This document shows positions 25,401-32,519 of a DNA stretch of 64,000 nt, piece after piece (position 1 is the stretch's first letter; the number at the start of each line of letters is the position of its first letter). This DNA comes from Bosea vaviloviae (GTDB lineage Bacteria > Pseudomonadota > Alphaproteobacteria > Rhizobiales > Beijerinckiaceae): positions 3,277,001 through 3,341,000 of the forward strand of contig NZ_CP017147.1 in NCBI RefSeq assembly GCF_001741865.1. Reading direction: 5' to 3'. Below the pieces are notes generated by a model. That model was given only the letters and a program-made list of their open reading frames with translations, was not told the origin of the DNA and did not search any database. The translations under genes were made by a program, and so were the position numbers.

Positions 25401-26642
25401 GGCCCTCCCGTCACGCCGCCGGGCACCACTCCCGTGACGCCGCCCGCCAGCCCGCCGCCGGCGATTTTCGAGACCGTGGCGCAGACGCGCAACCAGTTCG
25501 CGACCGCAGGCGGGCTCGACACGCTGCCGCAGGTCGGCAGGACATTGGCGCTCTACAACAGCCTCTTGATGCTCGACGCTGTTTCCGCCCGCGCCGCCTT
25601 CGACGCGCTCTCGGGCGAGATCCATGCCTCGGCCAAGAGCGCGCTGGTCGATGAGAGCTGGCTCCTGCGCAACGCCGCCAATGACCGGTTGCGCGCCGCC
25701 TTCGGCACGGTCGGGGCCCAGCCAATGGCGACGCTGAATTACGGCTTCACCGCCGACCTCGCCCTGAGCGTGAAGGGGCCGATGCCGACGCTGAACGCCG
25801 ACCGCTTCGCGGTCTGGGGCCAGGGCTATGGCGCGTGGGGCCGCAGCGACAGTGACGGCAACGCCGCCAAGCTGACGCGCTCGACCGGCGGCTTCCTGCT
25901 CGGCGCCGATGCCGCCCTGTTCGACACGCTGCGCCTGGGCGTGATCGCCGGCTATAGCCGCAGCAGCTTCGACGTGAATGCAAGGCGCTCCTCGGGCGAG
26001 AGCGACAATTATCATCTCGGCCTCTACGCCGGCGGCCAATGGGGCGCTCTCGGCCTGCGCACCGGTGCGAGCTACACCTGGCACGAGATCGCGACCCGCC
26101 GCACCGTCGCCTTCTCCGGCTTCGGCGACAGCCTCAGGAGCGACTATACCGCCGGCACGGCGCAGCTCTTCGGCGAACTCGGCTACCGCATCGACCTTGG
26201 GCGGGTCGCATTCGAGCCCTTCGCGGGGCTGGCCTATGTCAATCTGCATACGGACGGCTTTACCGAGACCGGCGGCGCGGCGGCGCTGAGCGCGCGCGGC
26301 GACGACACCAGCCTCGGCTATTCCACGCTGGGCCTGCGCGCCTCGACCAGCCTCAACCTGCAGGGCATCCTGGCCTCGCGGGGCGTGGATCTGACCCTGC
26401 GCGGCGGGCTCGCCTGGCGCCACGCCTTCGGCGAGGTCAACCCGAATGCGACGCTCGCCTTCTCCGGCGCGAGCGCCTTCACCGTCGCCGGCGTCCCGAT
26501 CGCCCGGGACGCCGCCATCGTCGAAGCCGGGCTCGACCTCGCCATCGGCAAGAGCGCCACGCTCGGCCTGTCCTATACCGGCCAGCTCGCCCAGGACACG
26601 CAGGACCACGCCTTCAAGGGCGTGCTGGCGGTGAGGTTCTGA
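22467..26642 (+). CDS. Type V autotransporter, large surface adhesin-like protein
   Basis: 1391 residues from ATG 22467 (CTGGAGAG upstream). A long signal peptide ends near residue 36 (AQAMAA-SY). The passenger is a glycine/threonine/serine-rich beta-helix with many GGSGT/LVNYGTVTGG-type turns and two autotransporter-associated strand repeats (LTGTNSYTGGT near 676, LTGVNSYTGGT near 745). A proline/threonine hinge (about 971-1001) precedes a 12-strand beta-barrel domain of roughly 280 residues ending in the outer-membrane signature VLAVRF. It should be exported to the cell surface; adhesion or biofilm function is inferred from family. Strong codon bias agrees with the genome. Confidence 0.93.
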   Translation: MKAGLGRRAGYTARARLLAGASCVAIACWLPAQAMAASYLVSTDAELRAAITAANGDGDPSSTITLTSSFAVSVGALPTASKPITIDTGSFTLSGADTGGAGGTTFIFGLGGETTLRGTVVGDDSGPALNASGGSGLLVSDQASVVNRGSITGGTGGGLGGAGGIGAELSNLATLVNYGTVTGGVGALAGQNGGTGAQVLAGSSLVNNGTIQGGASLAGAGGIGVFIGSLGFTASLTNNGVIRGGSGATGGIGVLVRTGTGTLINTGTIEGGNGALAITTNLVATNLAIVNSGTIRAGTGQTDAIGLGAGSTGFIDLELQAGSLIQGNVVANSTGLLDTLRLGGTANASFDVSTIGPIAQYRNFDAFIKTGTSTWTLTGTATTAMPLSVQQGTLLVSGSTLGPMGVLTGATLGGSGTIGGAVTIDSGGTLAPGAAGAAPGILTINGNLTLNSGALLAYKLGQAGVAGGALNDLTNVNGNLSLDGTLNVTASGGGSFDPGIYRIFNYTGTLSGGLAVGSMPTPDFSVQTAVPGQVNLVNTAGLTLSFWDGPGTPGDGVISGSSGTWQASGDSNWTNRQGLSNAAFAAGSFAVFQGTTGPSVITVDTTLGPVTSSGMQFASGGYTIQGGDITLTGAQAVIRVGDGTKNGELTQATIASNLIGSAQLMKSDLGILNLTGTNSYTGGTVVSAGILVLGDGATSGSIIGDVVNNARLSFFRSDAVTFGGAISGRGLVEKLGTGSLTLTGVNSYTGGTAIAAGTLIGQATSFGSGRISNLGALIIDQPTDATFANIMTGNGSFIKRGAGNLNVTGLSIFGGPTTVEAGKLSVNGTLLLATVTVLSGATLGGSGAVGAATIQSGATIAPGNSIGTLTVTGNLVLAAGSTYEVEVAGNGTSDRIAVSGSATVTGSQVGVTALDPQTSYISGQRYTIITATGGIVGAVAGAVSRSAFLDLTIDPQPNRVDLVIQVKGAPSVTPPDPAGPPVTPPGTTPVTPPASPPPAIFETVAQTRNQFATAGGLDTLPQVGRTLALYNSLLMLDAVSARAAFDALSGEIHASAKSALVDESWLLRNAANDRLRAAFGTVGAQPMATLNYGFTADLALSVKGPMPTLNADRFAVWGQGYGAWGRSDSDGNAAKLTRSTGGFLLGADAALFDTLRLGVIAGYSRSSFDVNARRSSGESDNYHLGLYAGGQWGALGLRTGASYTWHEIATRRTVAFSGFGDSLRSDYTAGTAQLFGELGYRIDLGRVAFEPFAGLAYVNLHTDGFTETGGAAALSARGDDTSLGYSTLGLRASTSLNLQGILASRGVDLTLRGGLAWRHAFGEVNPNATLAFSGASAFTVAGVPIARDAAIVEAGLDLAIGKSATLGLSYTGQLAQDTQDHAFKGVLAVRF

Positions 26643-26697
26643 GGGCGCGGGCTCAGACTCGGGCAAGCAGGGCTGAGAACCTCCGGGGGAGGGCGAC

Positions 26698-26732
26698 CCG
26701 GCCCCGGCGCGGCTATACGCGCCGCAGCTCCG
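26698..26732. repeat. Right flanking repeat of the autotransporter gene
   Basis: CCGGCCCCGGCGCGGCT, core ATACGC, GCCGCAGCTCCG: direct near-copy of 22267-22300. Further on, 26864-26899 holds a degenerate 17-19-bp duplication (GACGCTGACGAACCGGC / GACACTGAAGAACCGGG). Confidence 0.6.
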
Positions 26733-26929
26733 TTTGCGGGCGATGGGCCAATCTCTGGCCCGCCTTCCATCGCCGGACAGCTCGCAATCCGGCAAGTTTC
26801 CTGTCGTTTTCCTGCTGATTGAGCGGGCCCCGTTTGCACGCGATCGCCGGAGTGGGCCATCGTGACGCTGACGAACCGGCGACACTGAAGAACCGGGGGG
26901 ACATTGACCTATCAGAACGCGCTCTTATA

Positions 26930-26948
26930 TAGCTAGACAGTCTAGCTA
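26930..26948. promoter_or_regulatory. Perfect 19-bp palindrome, toxin-antitoxin operator candidate
   Basis: TAGCTAGAC-A-GTCTAGCTA: 9-bp arms with one central base, 48 bases before the antitoxin start. Phd/YefM antitoxins bind such palindromes to repress their own operon. Confidence 0.75.
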
Positions 26949-26991
26949 GAAATGCTTGCTAGCCAGAAATACTTGCTAGCCAGGAGTGCTT
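26945..26991 (+). repeat. 17-bp tandem repeat, 2.8 units, overlapping the operator
   Basis: GCTAGAAATGCTT (partial), GCTAGCCAGAAATACTT, GCTAGCCAGGAGTGCTT. The last unit supplies the AGGAG ribosome site of the antitoxin gene, so repeat copy number could change operator-to-start spacing. Confidence 0.7.
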
Positions 26992-26995
26992 GAAC

Positions 26996-27250
26996 ATGGA
27001 ATGGCCGCTCCAGGACGCCAAGAACCAGTTCTCCAAGGTGGTGCGGAAAGCCCGGCTCGAAGGCCCGCAGATCGTCACCTTGCGCGGCGAACGAGCCGCT
27101 GTGGTGCTCTCGGCCACCGACTACGATGCGCTGCGCGCCGGGCGGCCGACCCTGGTTGACGATCTGCTCTCCGGCCCGGCCTGGGACGACGCATTCGCCG
27201 AGGCGGTGACGCGGCGCGCCAAGACTCCGAGCCGCGACGCGGCGTTCTGA
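26996..27250 (+). CDS. Type II antitoxin, Phd/YefM family
   Basis: 84 residues from ATG 26996 (AGGAG nine bases upstream; TTG 26990 is too close to it). MEWPLQDAKNQFSKVVRKARLEGPQIVTLRGERAAVVLSATDYD is the Phd N-terminal DNA-binding fold; the C-terminal TLVDDLLSGPAWDDAFAEAVTRR should wrap the toxin. It overlaps the toxin gene by one base. Confidence 0.92.
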   Translation: MEWPLQDAKNQFSKVVRKARLEGPQIVTLRGERAAVVLSATDYDALRAGRPTLVDDLLSGPAWDDAFAEAVTRRAKTPSRDAAF

Positions 27251-27654
27251 TGTATCTCGTCGACACCAACATCATCTCGGAGGCTAGGCGCGGCTCGCCG
27301 CCGGCACTGACCTGGCTGCGCTCGGTCGCTCCCGGCAGTGTCCACCTCAGCACGCTCACGCTCGGCGAGATCATGCTCGGCATCGCTTTGAAGCAAAGGT
27401 CGGATCCGAAGGCGGCCGGCCATCTTGCCGAGTGGCTACGCCGGATCCGTCATGATCATGCCGATCGCATCCTGCCGGTGACGGACCAGATCTCGGTCGA
27501 ATGGGGCCGCATCGCCGCGATCCGGCCGCGCGGCGACGTCGATGGGTTGATCGCGGCCACGGCGATCGTGCATGATCTCATCCTCGTGACCCGCAATGTC
27601 GTGGATTTCGACGATACGGGCGTGTCCGTGATCAATCCTTGGGACCTTGCTTGA
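27250..27654 (+). CDS. PIN-domain toxin, VapC/FitB-like
   Basis: 134 residues. The PIN acidic residues are visible: D5 in VDTNIISE, E39 in LGEIMLG, and aspartates in DVDGLIAATA and VVDFDDTG. FitB/VapC-type toxins are Mg2+-dependent RNases, usually cleaving tRNA or rRNA, held inactive by the antitoxin encoded just upstream. Confidence 0.92.
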   Translation: MYLVDTNIISEARRGSPPALTWLRSVAPGSVHLSTLTLGEIMLGIALKQRSDPKAAGHLAEWLRRIRHDHADRILPVTDQISVEWGRIAAIRPRGDVDGLIAATAIVHDLILVTRNVVDFDDTGVSVINPWDLA

Positions 27655-27704
27655 CGCCGCCGGCGCCTGGTCTCCCAATCCGCGAGCCCGCCTCCAGGAC
27701 GCTC

Positions 27705-27770
27705 CGATTTGGCGTGACGCCGACTTGGGCGTGACGCCGACTTGGACGAGGGGCCGACTTGGGCGAGGAG
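27705..27770 (+). repeat. 16-17-bp tandem repeat in a spacer
   Basis: CGACTTGGGCGTGACGC and variants recur at 27705, 27721, 27738 and 27755, with spacings 16, 17 and 17. Non-coding; lies beyond the visible end of the tauE/safE remnant. Confidence 0.7.
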
Positions 27771-27839
27771 GCCGCGGTAGCGCCTTCGCGCCCGCGCCGC
27801 GAGGCCCTGAAAGCACGGGCTTCAGAGCTGACCGCCGGG

Positions 27840-28086
27840 CCAGGGCGGGCGAAGTCGCGCGGCAACCAAATTGCACATGGCCCTTGCGGGCATGTCCGAC
27901 CAGATTGGCCTAGGCGTTGACCGAAACGGCGAGGGCACCGGTCCCGATCGCGATGTGAGGCTGGGCGATGCCGACGGCATAGAGCAAAAGCGGCGTCGCC
28001 CGGATCGACCCGCTGCCGCCGACACGGCCAAGCCTGAACCCGACCAGGCTGCCCGAACCGATCGCAATCAGGATCTGCGCCGTCAT
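27840..28086 (-). pseudogene. TauE/SafE-type sulfite exporter, truncated with internal stop
   Basis: From ATG 28086 (ATGA overlap with the upstream gene) the minus strand reads MTAQILIAIGSGSLVGF, then RVGGSGSIRATPLLLYAVGIA, PHIAIGTGALAVSVNA, a TAG stop (27912-27910, codon 59), then ANLVGHARKGHVQFGC before similarity fades. TauE/SafE permeases are about 250 residues and export sulfite or sulfonates; in related blh-bigR operons such an exporter removes sulfite formed from sulfide. Here only the first two helices remain. Confidence 0.8.
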
Positions 28087-28559
28087 CACCGGCTCCCGCC
28101 GGGCTGCCGCGCTGCAAGGCGGTCATGGAGCGTCATTCCCGCGAGCATGGCCGCGACGAAGAGCATGACCGGGGCGAGCCCGAGCGAGAGCGCGGCCAGC
28201 GCCGGGCCGGGGCACAGGCCCGCCAGGCCCCAGCCGAGCCCGAAGATCGCCGAGCCCAGGATCAGGCGTTTGTCGATCGGCGTCGTCGCGGGCAGGTGGA
28301 ATGCGGAAGCGAAGGCGGGCCGCTGCAGATGGCGGCGCAGAACCATGGCCGCGAAGGCGACAGCGACGGCTCCGCCCAGGACGAAGGCGAGGCTGGGATC
28401 CCAATCGCCGGCGACATCGAGGAAGCCGCGCACGCGAGCGGGATCGAGCATGCCCGACAGCGACAGGCCGAGCCCGAACACGGCGCCGGCAAGCAGCGCG
28501 ACGAGAACTTGCAGCGCGACGAGGATTTGCGCGGACGAAATCCGAGCCGGGCGCATCAT
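28086..28559 (-). CDS. DUF6691 / YeeE-YedE-type membrane protein, half-transporter B
   Basis: 158 residues from the double methionine at 28559. About four helices: ILVALQVLVALLAGAVFGLGLSLSGM, LAFVLGGAVAVAFAAMVL, LILGSAIFGLGWGLAGLCPGPAL, GLAPVMLFVAAMLAGM. The GLAGLCPGPA signature with its cysteine is typical of YeeE/YedE-type uptake proteins for thiosulfate-like sulfur. It overlaps its partner half by four bases. Confidence 0.88.
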   Translation of the reverse strand: MMRPARISSAQILVALQVLVALLAGAVFGLGLSLSGMLDPARVRGFLDVAGDWDPSLAFVLGGAVAVAFAAMVLRRHLQRPAFASAFHLPATTPIDKRLILGSAIFGLGWGLAGLCPGPALAALSLGLAPVMLFVAAMLAGMTLHDRLAARQPGGSR

Positions 28560-28966
28560 GGCGCAACCAGCCTCATCAGGGTGACGGTTGCGACGCCGGT
28601 CGCGAGGAAGGTGGCGACCGCGGCGAGCGAGCGCGGCGACAGCCTTGCAAGCCCGACCACGCCATGCCCGCTGGTGCAGCCCGAGCCCATCCGGCTGCCG
28701 AAGCCGACCAGCAGCCCGGCGATCGTGATGACCGGCAGGGAGGCCGTGATCGTCACGGAGGGCCACGCACCCGACCCGAGCCGATAGAGCGGCGGGCCGA
28801 TCATGAGCCCGATGACGAAGGCGGCGTTGGGGAGCATCTGCGTGCCTTGCGCCAGCCGGCCGAGAATGCCGCTGATGCCGGCGACGCGGCCGTTCAGCAG
28901 CAGCAGCATGCTGGCGGAAAGGCCGATCAGCATGCCGCCGATGAGAGACGGCCAGTAGGCGGTCAT
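28556..28966 (-). CDS. YeeE/YedE-family sulfur-transport membrane protein, half A
   Basis: 136 residues. Helices around SLIGGMLIGLSASMLLLLNG, NAAFVIGLMIGPPLY, VTITASLPVITIAGLLVGFG, and SLAAVATFLATGVATV; GSRMGSGCTSGHGVVGLARLS is the conserved cysteine/GHG motif of the family. With the DUF6691 half it should form one membrane unit moving thiosulfate or a related sulfur species. Four-base overlaps on both sides indicate translation coupling. Confidence 0.9.
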   Translation of the reverse strand: MTAYWPSLIGGMLIGLSASMLLLLNGRVAGISGILGRLAQGTQMLPNAAFVIGLMIGPPLYRLGSGAWPSVTITASLPVITIAGLLVGFGSRMGSGCTSGHGVVGLARLSPRSLAAVATFLATGVATVTLMRLVAP

Positions 28967-29346
28967 GGCACGGGCTCCTGGGCGCAGAAGATGGCATGAA
29001 GCGCGGCGACAAGGCTCGCCGCCTTCTGTTCGGTCAACCGGTAGAAGATCTGCCGGGCCTCGCGCCGGGTCTCGACGATGCCGGCTTCGCGCAGCACCGT
29101 AAGCTGCTGCGAGAGCGTCGGCTGGTGGATGTCCAGCATCTCTTCGAGCCGGCCGACGGAATACTCGCCCTCAACCAGCGTGCAGACGATCATCAGCCGG
29201 TTGGGATGGGCGAGCGTCTTGAGCAGGAAGGCGACCTCCGTCGCGCGGCTCGCCAGCTCCGCCCGATTGATCGGAGCCTGTGTCATGGGAGCCTGTGTCA
29301 TGGGCGCCTGCGTCATCGATGCCTGATTCATCGATGCCTGCGTCAT
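28963..29346 (-). CDS. bigR: ArsR-family sulfide/persulfide-responsive repressor BigR
   Basis: 127 residues. The ArsR winged helix (ATEVAFLLKTLAHPNRLMIVCTLVEGEYSVGRLEEMLDIHQPTLSQQLTVLREAGIVETRREA) has cysteines C55 and C121 (AIFCAQ), which correspond to the redox pair of BigR/SqrR proteins that form a di- or polysulfide bridge and leave DNA. Residues 1-25 are five pentapeptide repeats (MTQAS, MNQAS, MTQAP three times) from the array at 29272-29346; each starts with Met, so several starts are possible. ATGA overlap with blh supports 29346. Confidence 0.9.
   Translation of the reverse strand: MTQASMNQASMTQAPMTQAPMTQAPINRAELASRATEVAFLLKTLAHPNRLMIVCTLVEGEYSVGRLEEMLDIHQPTLSQQLTVLREAGIVETRREARQIFYRLTEQKAASLVAALHAIFCAQEPVP
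29272..29346 (-). repeat. 15-bp tandem repeat, five units, at the bigR start
   Basis: On the plus strand CGGAGCCTGTGTCAT, GGGAGCCTGTGTCAT, GGGCGCCTGCGTCAT, CGATGCCTGATTCAT, CGATGCCTGCGTCAT. Each unit encodes M-T/N-Q-A-x and so carries its own potential start codon. Confidence 0.9.
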
Positions 29347-30653
29347 GGCGCCGCCTCGTCCCGGGCCGCTCCGGCCAAGGCATTGAGCGGGATCTTGAGA
29401 TAGCGCCGGCCGTTCGCCTCCGGCTCGGGCAAGCGGCCGCCGCGAATGTTCACCTGCAGCGCATGCAGGATGAGCTTGGGCATGGGCAGCGTTTTGTCGC
29501 GGGCCTGACGCAGGGCGACGAACGAGGCCTCGTCCTGCCCAGTGACATGCGGGTTCGTCAGCTTCTGCAGGCCGACCGTGCTTTCCCAGCGTGGCGCGCG
29601 GCCATGGGGCTGATAATCATGCCCGGTGAACAGTCTCGTCCCGTTGGGCAGCGCGAGAATGGCCTGGATCGAGGCCCAGAGCGCGCTGGCGCTGCCACCG
29701 GGGAAATCGGCCCGCGCGGTGCCGGAATCGGGCATGAACAGCGTGTCGTGGACGAAGGCGGCATCGCCGACGACATAGCTGATCGAGGCCAGCGTGTGCC
29801 CGGGCGAAAACAGCACGGAGGCCTCCAGCGAGCCGAGACTGAACCGCTCGCCATCGGCAAAGAGCCGGTCCCATTGCGAGCCGTCGGTGGCGAGGTCCGG
29901 GAGGTTGTAGAGACCCTTCCAGAGTCTCTGCACGGCGACGACCTGCGCGCCGATCGCGGTCTGCGCAGCGGTCTTGCCCTTGAGATACTGCGCGGCGGAG
30001 AAGTGATCGGCATGGGGGTGGGTGTCGAGGATCCATTCCACGCGCAGGCCCTGCTCATGGATGAAGGCGAGGATGAGGTCGGCCTGAGCAGTGGTGGTCG
30101 CGCCGGATTTCTCGTCATAGTCGAGAACGGGATCGATGATGGCGCAGGCCTTCGTCGCAGGATCGGTGACGACGTACTGGATGCTGCCGGTCATGGGCTC
30201 GTAGAAGCCCGTGACCTGTGGCGCCCGGGCCGCGCGACGGTCGAGCCAGGCCTTGGCACCGGAGAGGTCGAAGCCGAGCTTCTGGCCGAAACCGATCACC
30301 GCATCGGTCGACATGCGACCGTCGAGGACTTCGCCCAGCACATGAAGCGTCAGCGCGCGGGTGCCGCTCTTGCAATGGGCGAATACTGGCCCCGATGCCT
30401 GCGCGAGCGCCGCACGGAAGGCTGTCACATCGGCCTCGGTGATGGTCGGGCCGGTCACCGGGATGAAGCTGTAGGCCAGCCCGGCCTCGCCGGCCGCCTT
30501 CTTCTCGGCAGCCGAGCCCGGCTGCCCCGCCTCCTCGCCATCGGGCCGATCGTTGATGACGGCCTTGAAGCCTTGCGCGGCAAGGGCCGCGAAGTCAGCC
30601 ATTGCGGGCTGGCCGGCGACCGAAAGCGCTTCCGAAATTTTGACGGGGTGCAT
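29343..30653 (-). CDS. blh: Bifunctional sulfur transferase/persulfide dioxygenase Blh
   Basis: 436 residues in two domains. Residues 1-115 are the DUF442 phosphatase-like sulfurtransferase domain (LSVAGQPAMADFAALAAQGFKAVINDRPDGEE; catalytic Cys in AHCKSGTRA). Residues about 145-420 are a metallo-beta-lactamase-fold persulfide dioxygenase with the metal motif THPHADH, LFSPGHTLASISYVVGD, and LFTGHDY. Blh oxidises glutathione persulfide to sulfite during sulfide detoxification, coupled to its own sulfurtransferase. First gene of the operon, 44 bases from the BigR box; ATGA overlap with bigR. Confidence 0.95.
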   Translation of the reverse strand: MHPVKISEALSVAGQPAMADFAALAAQGFKAVINDRPDGEEAGQPGSAAEKKAAGEAGLAYSFIPVTGPTITEADVTAFRAALAQASGPVFAHCKSGTRALTLHVLGEVLDGRMSTDAVIGFGQKLGFDLSGAKAWLDRRAARAPQVTGFYEPMTGSIQYVVTDPATKACAIIDPVLDYDEKSGATTTAQADLILAFIHEQGLRVEWILDTHPHADHFSAAQYLKGKTAAQTAIGAQVVAVQRLWKGLYNLPDLATDGSQWDRLFADGERFSLGSLEASVLFSPGHTLASISYVVGDAAFVHDTLFMPDSGTARADFPGGSASALWASIQAILALPNGTRLFTGHDYQPHGRAPRWESTVGLQKLTNPHVTGQDEASFVALRQARDKTLPMPKLILHALQVNIRGGRLPEPEANGRRYLKIPLNALAGAARDEAAP

Positions 30654-30696
30654 GACCGGCCTCCAAGACGGGGCTGATATTCAAGGCTGGTTGATA

Positions 30697-30729
30697 TTCA
30701 ATATATATTTTCATATAATATATATTGAA
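30697..30729. promoter_or_regulatory. BigR-box palindrome upstream of blh
   Basis: TTCAATATATATT (30697-30709), 7-base spacer, AATATATATTGAA (30717-30729): perfect 13-bp arms, AT-only except the end bases, like BigR operators. A further half-like copy TGATATTCAA at 30675-30684 repeats the one at 30692-30701, closer to blh. Confidence 0.85.
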
Positions 30730-30792
30730 AAGGTGCAAGCCTCGGGACCGTCTGTGGCCGGCTCCGTCGAATTCCGCCCGATGTCCCGGCCA

Positions 30793-32355
30793 TCAGCGCT
30801 TGCGGACGCCCCAGGTAATCGGGCGGTTGGCCGGCCAGGAGACGTAGCCCTCGACGCGCGGATGCACCGCCTCGATGATCGGCGAGAAGTAGAGCCCGAC
30901 GATCGGTACATCGGCCTGGACCTTGGCGTGGAGCGCAGCGAAGAGCTTGCCTCGCACAGCCGGGTCGTCGGTCGTATCGAGCTGCCCGAGCAGGGCGACC
31001 GCGTCGGGATCGCCATATTGCGCGGTCTTGAACCGGGTCTTGTCGCCGACGAAGGCGGCATACATCAGGGCCGGATCGAAGCGGCCGGAATAGCCGAAGG
31101 ACTGCATCTGGAAACGGCCGTTGAGATAGTTCGACAGTTGCGTCGCCCAGTCGATGACCTCGAGCTTCACGGCAAAGCCGGCGCCCGCCAGCATCTGCTC
31201 GATCATCACCGAATTCTGATACATGCTCTGATACTGCTTGTTGGTCTGGAGGCGCAGCGGTTCGCCCTTGTAGCCGGCCTCCTTCAGCAGCGCCCTGGCG
31301 CGCGCCGGGTCATAGGCCGGCCAGGCCGCGAAGCCTGCATTGTAGAAGGCGGTCGAGCTGCTCACCGCCGAGGCGTTGGCCGGGGCCATGCCGAGCGTCT
31401 GGGCTTCGGCGATCTGCTTCAGGTCGATGGCATGCGCGATCGCCTGCCGGATCTTGACGTTCGACAGCAGCGGATCGTCGGTCTGCAGCAAAAGCGCCGA
31501 CCAGCCGAGCCCCGGCGTGCTGAGGACGCGCATGCCGCGCTGCTTCATCGTCTCGATCTGGTCGGGTTCGATGTCGTGCAGGATATCAACGGCGCCAGTC
31601 AGCAGCGCCGCTTCACGCGCGCTCGGATCGGGAATCACCTGGAACAGGACCTGCTCGACCAGCATGTCGCGGGCGCCGGAAAAGCCGTTGGCGGGTGCGG
31701 CACTGCCGCGATACTCGGCGAATTTGTCGAGCAGGACATATTCGGCGCGCCGCCATTCCCGCAGCTTGAGCGGGCCGGAGCCGATCGGTCTGGACCATTT
31801 GCCCTCAGTGTCGACGCTGTCGGGATGCATCGCCAGCACATGGCATTGGATGTTGGCGAGCTGCTTCAGGAAGATCGCGCTCGCCCGGTCGAGCTTGAAC
31901 ACGACGGTCTGCGGATCCGGGGTTTCGACCGCCACGACCTTGGCGCCGGACTGGCCGTTGAAGACAGGCCGGCAGGTCCAGGCAGAGGACTGGTTGAGGC
32001 GATCCCAGGACCATTTCATCTCGGCCGAGGTCACCGGCTTGCCATTGTGGAAGGTCGCCGGGCGCAGCTTGAAGGTATAGCTCCGGCCCTCATCGGAGAG
32101 CGTCCAACTTTCGGCCAGCGCCGGCCCGACATCAAGGTCGGTCTTATAGGCGACGAGCCCCTCAAAGAGCTGGTGGATCACCGTGTCGGTGTTGGTGTCG
32201 CGGTTGACGCCCGGCTCCAGGCTGCGGATATCGGCGTTGAGCGCCACGGCGAGCCGGCTGGTCGTCGGGGCCGATTGGGCGAAGGCCGATCCGGTGGCCA
32301 ATGCGGCGACAAGGGCCAATCCGACGACAAGAACTTGGCAGGTACTGCGTCGCAT
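30793..32355 (-). CDS. ABC-transporter solute-binding protein, SBP_bac_5 family
   Basis: 520 residues with a signal peptide (VLVVGLALVAALATGSAFA, cut near residue 26). SLEPGVNRDTNTDTVIHQLFEGLVAY, GRSYTFKLRPATFHNGKPVTSAEMKWSWDR and RQAIAHAIDLKQIAE are the hallmarks of periplasmic binding proteins for peptides, opines or related solutes. No permease or ATPase gene is nearby, so it either serves a transporter elsewhere or acts as a receptor. The adjacent amidase and hydrolase suggest an amide-containing substrate, which is inference. Confidence 0.92.
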   Translation of the reverse strand: MRRSTCQVLVVGLALVAALATGSAFAQSAPTTSRLAVALNADIRSLEPGVNRDTNTDTVIHQLFEGLVAYKTDLDVGPALAESWTLSDEGRSYTFKLRPATFHNGKPVTSAEMKWSWDRLNQSSAWTCRPVFNGQSGAKVVAVETPDPQTVVFKLDRASAIFLKQLANIQCHVLAMHPDSVDTEGKWSRPIGSGPLKLREWRRAEYVLLDKFAEYRGSAAPANGFSGARDMLVEQVLFQVIPDPSAREAALLTGAVDILHDIEPDQIETMKQRGMRVLSTPGLGWSALLLQTDDPLLSNVKIRQAIAHAIDLKQIAEAQTLGMAPANASAVSSSTAFYNAGFAAWPAYDPARARALLKEAGYKGEPLRLQTNKQYQSMYQNSVMIEQMLAGAGFAVKLEVIDWATQLSNYLNGRFQMQSFGYSGRFDPALMYAAFVGDKTRFKTAQYGDPDAVALLGQLDTTDDPAVRGKLFAALHAKVQADVPIVGLYFSPIIEAVHPRVEGYVSWPANRPITWGVRKR

Positions 32356-32378
32356 GGCCGGTCTCCTTCAAGAGTTTA

Positions 32379-32515
32379 AGCGAAAGCGTTTTCGAGCGAA
32401 GTGGTCACCGGTTCCCCCGCGACAAACGCGAAGCGTTTGCGCGGAGAAAACGCGGCAAAACAAAGCTCTGGAGCTGTTGACTGATCCGTTTGGATCGGAA
32501 ACGGCTCCACGAATA
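32379..32515. repeat. Dispersed intergenic mosaic repeat (RIME-like), copy A
   Basis: Contains GCGTTTTCGAGCGAAGTGG, ACCGGTTC, GAAAACGCGGCAAAACAAAG and GATCCGTTTGGATCGGAAACG. Related text occurs at 54383-54444, and the last block (GATCCAATTGGATCGGA) again near 61682. This resembles mosaic repeats known from rhizobia; assignment is from memory of the type. Confidence 0.55.
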
Positions 32516-32519
32516 CGCA

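Noticed and set aside
25161..26885. 574-codon minus-strand frame opposite the autotransporter barrel
   Set aside because: Composition is that of a complementary strand; the plus strand ends in a proper outer-membrane signature.
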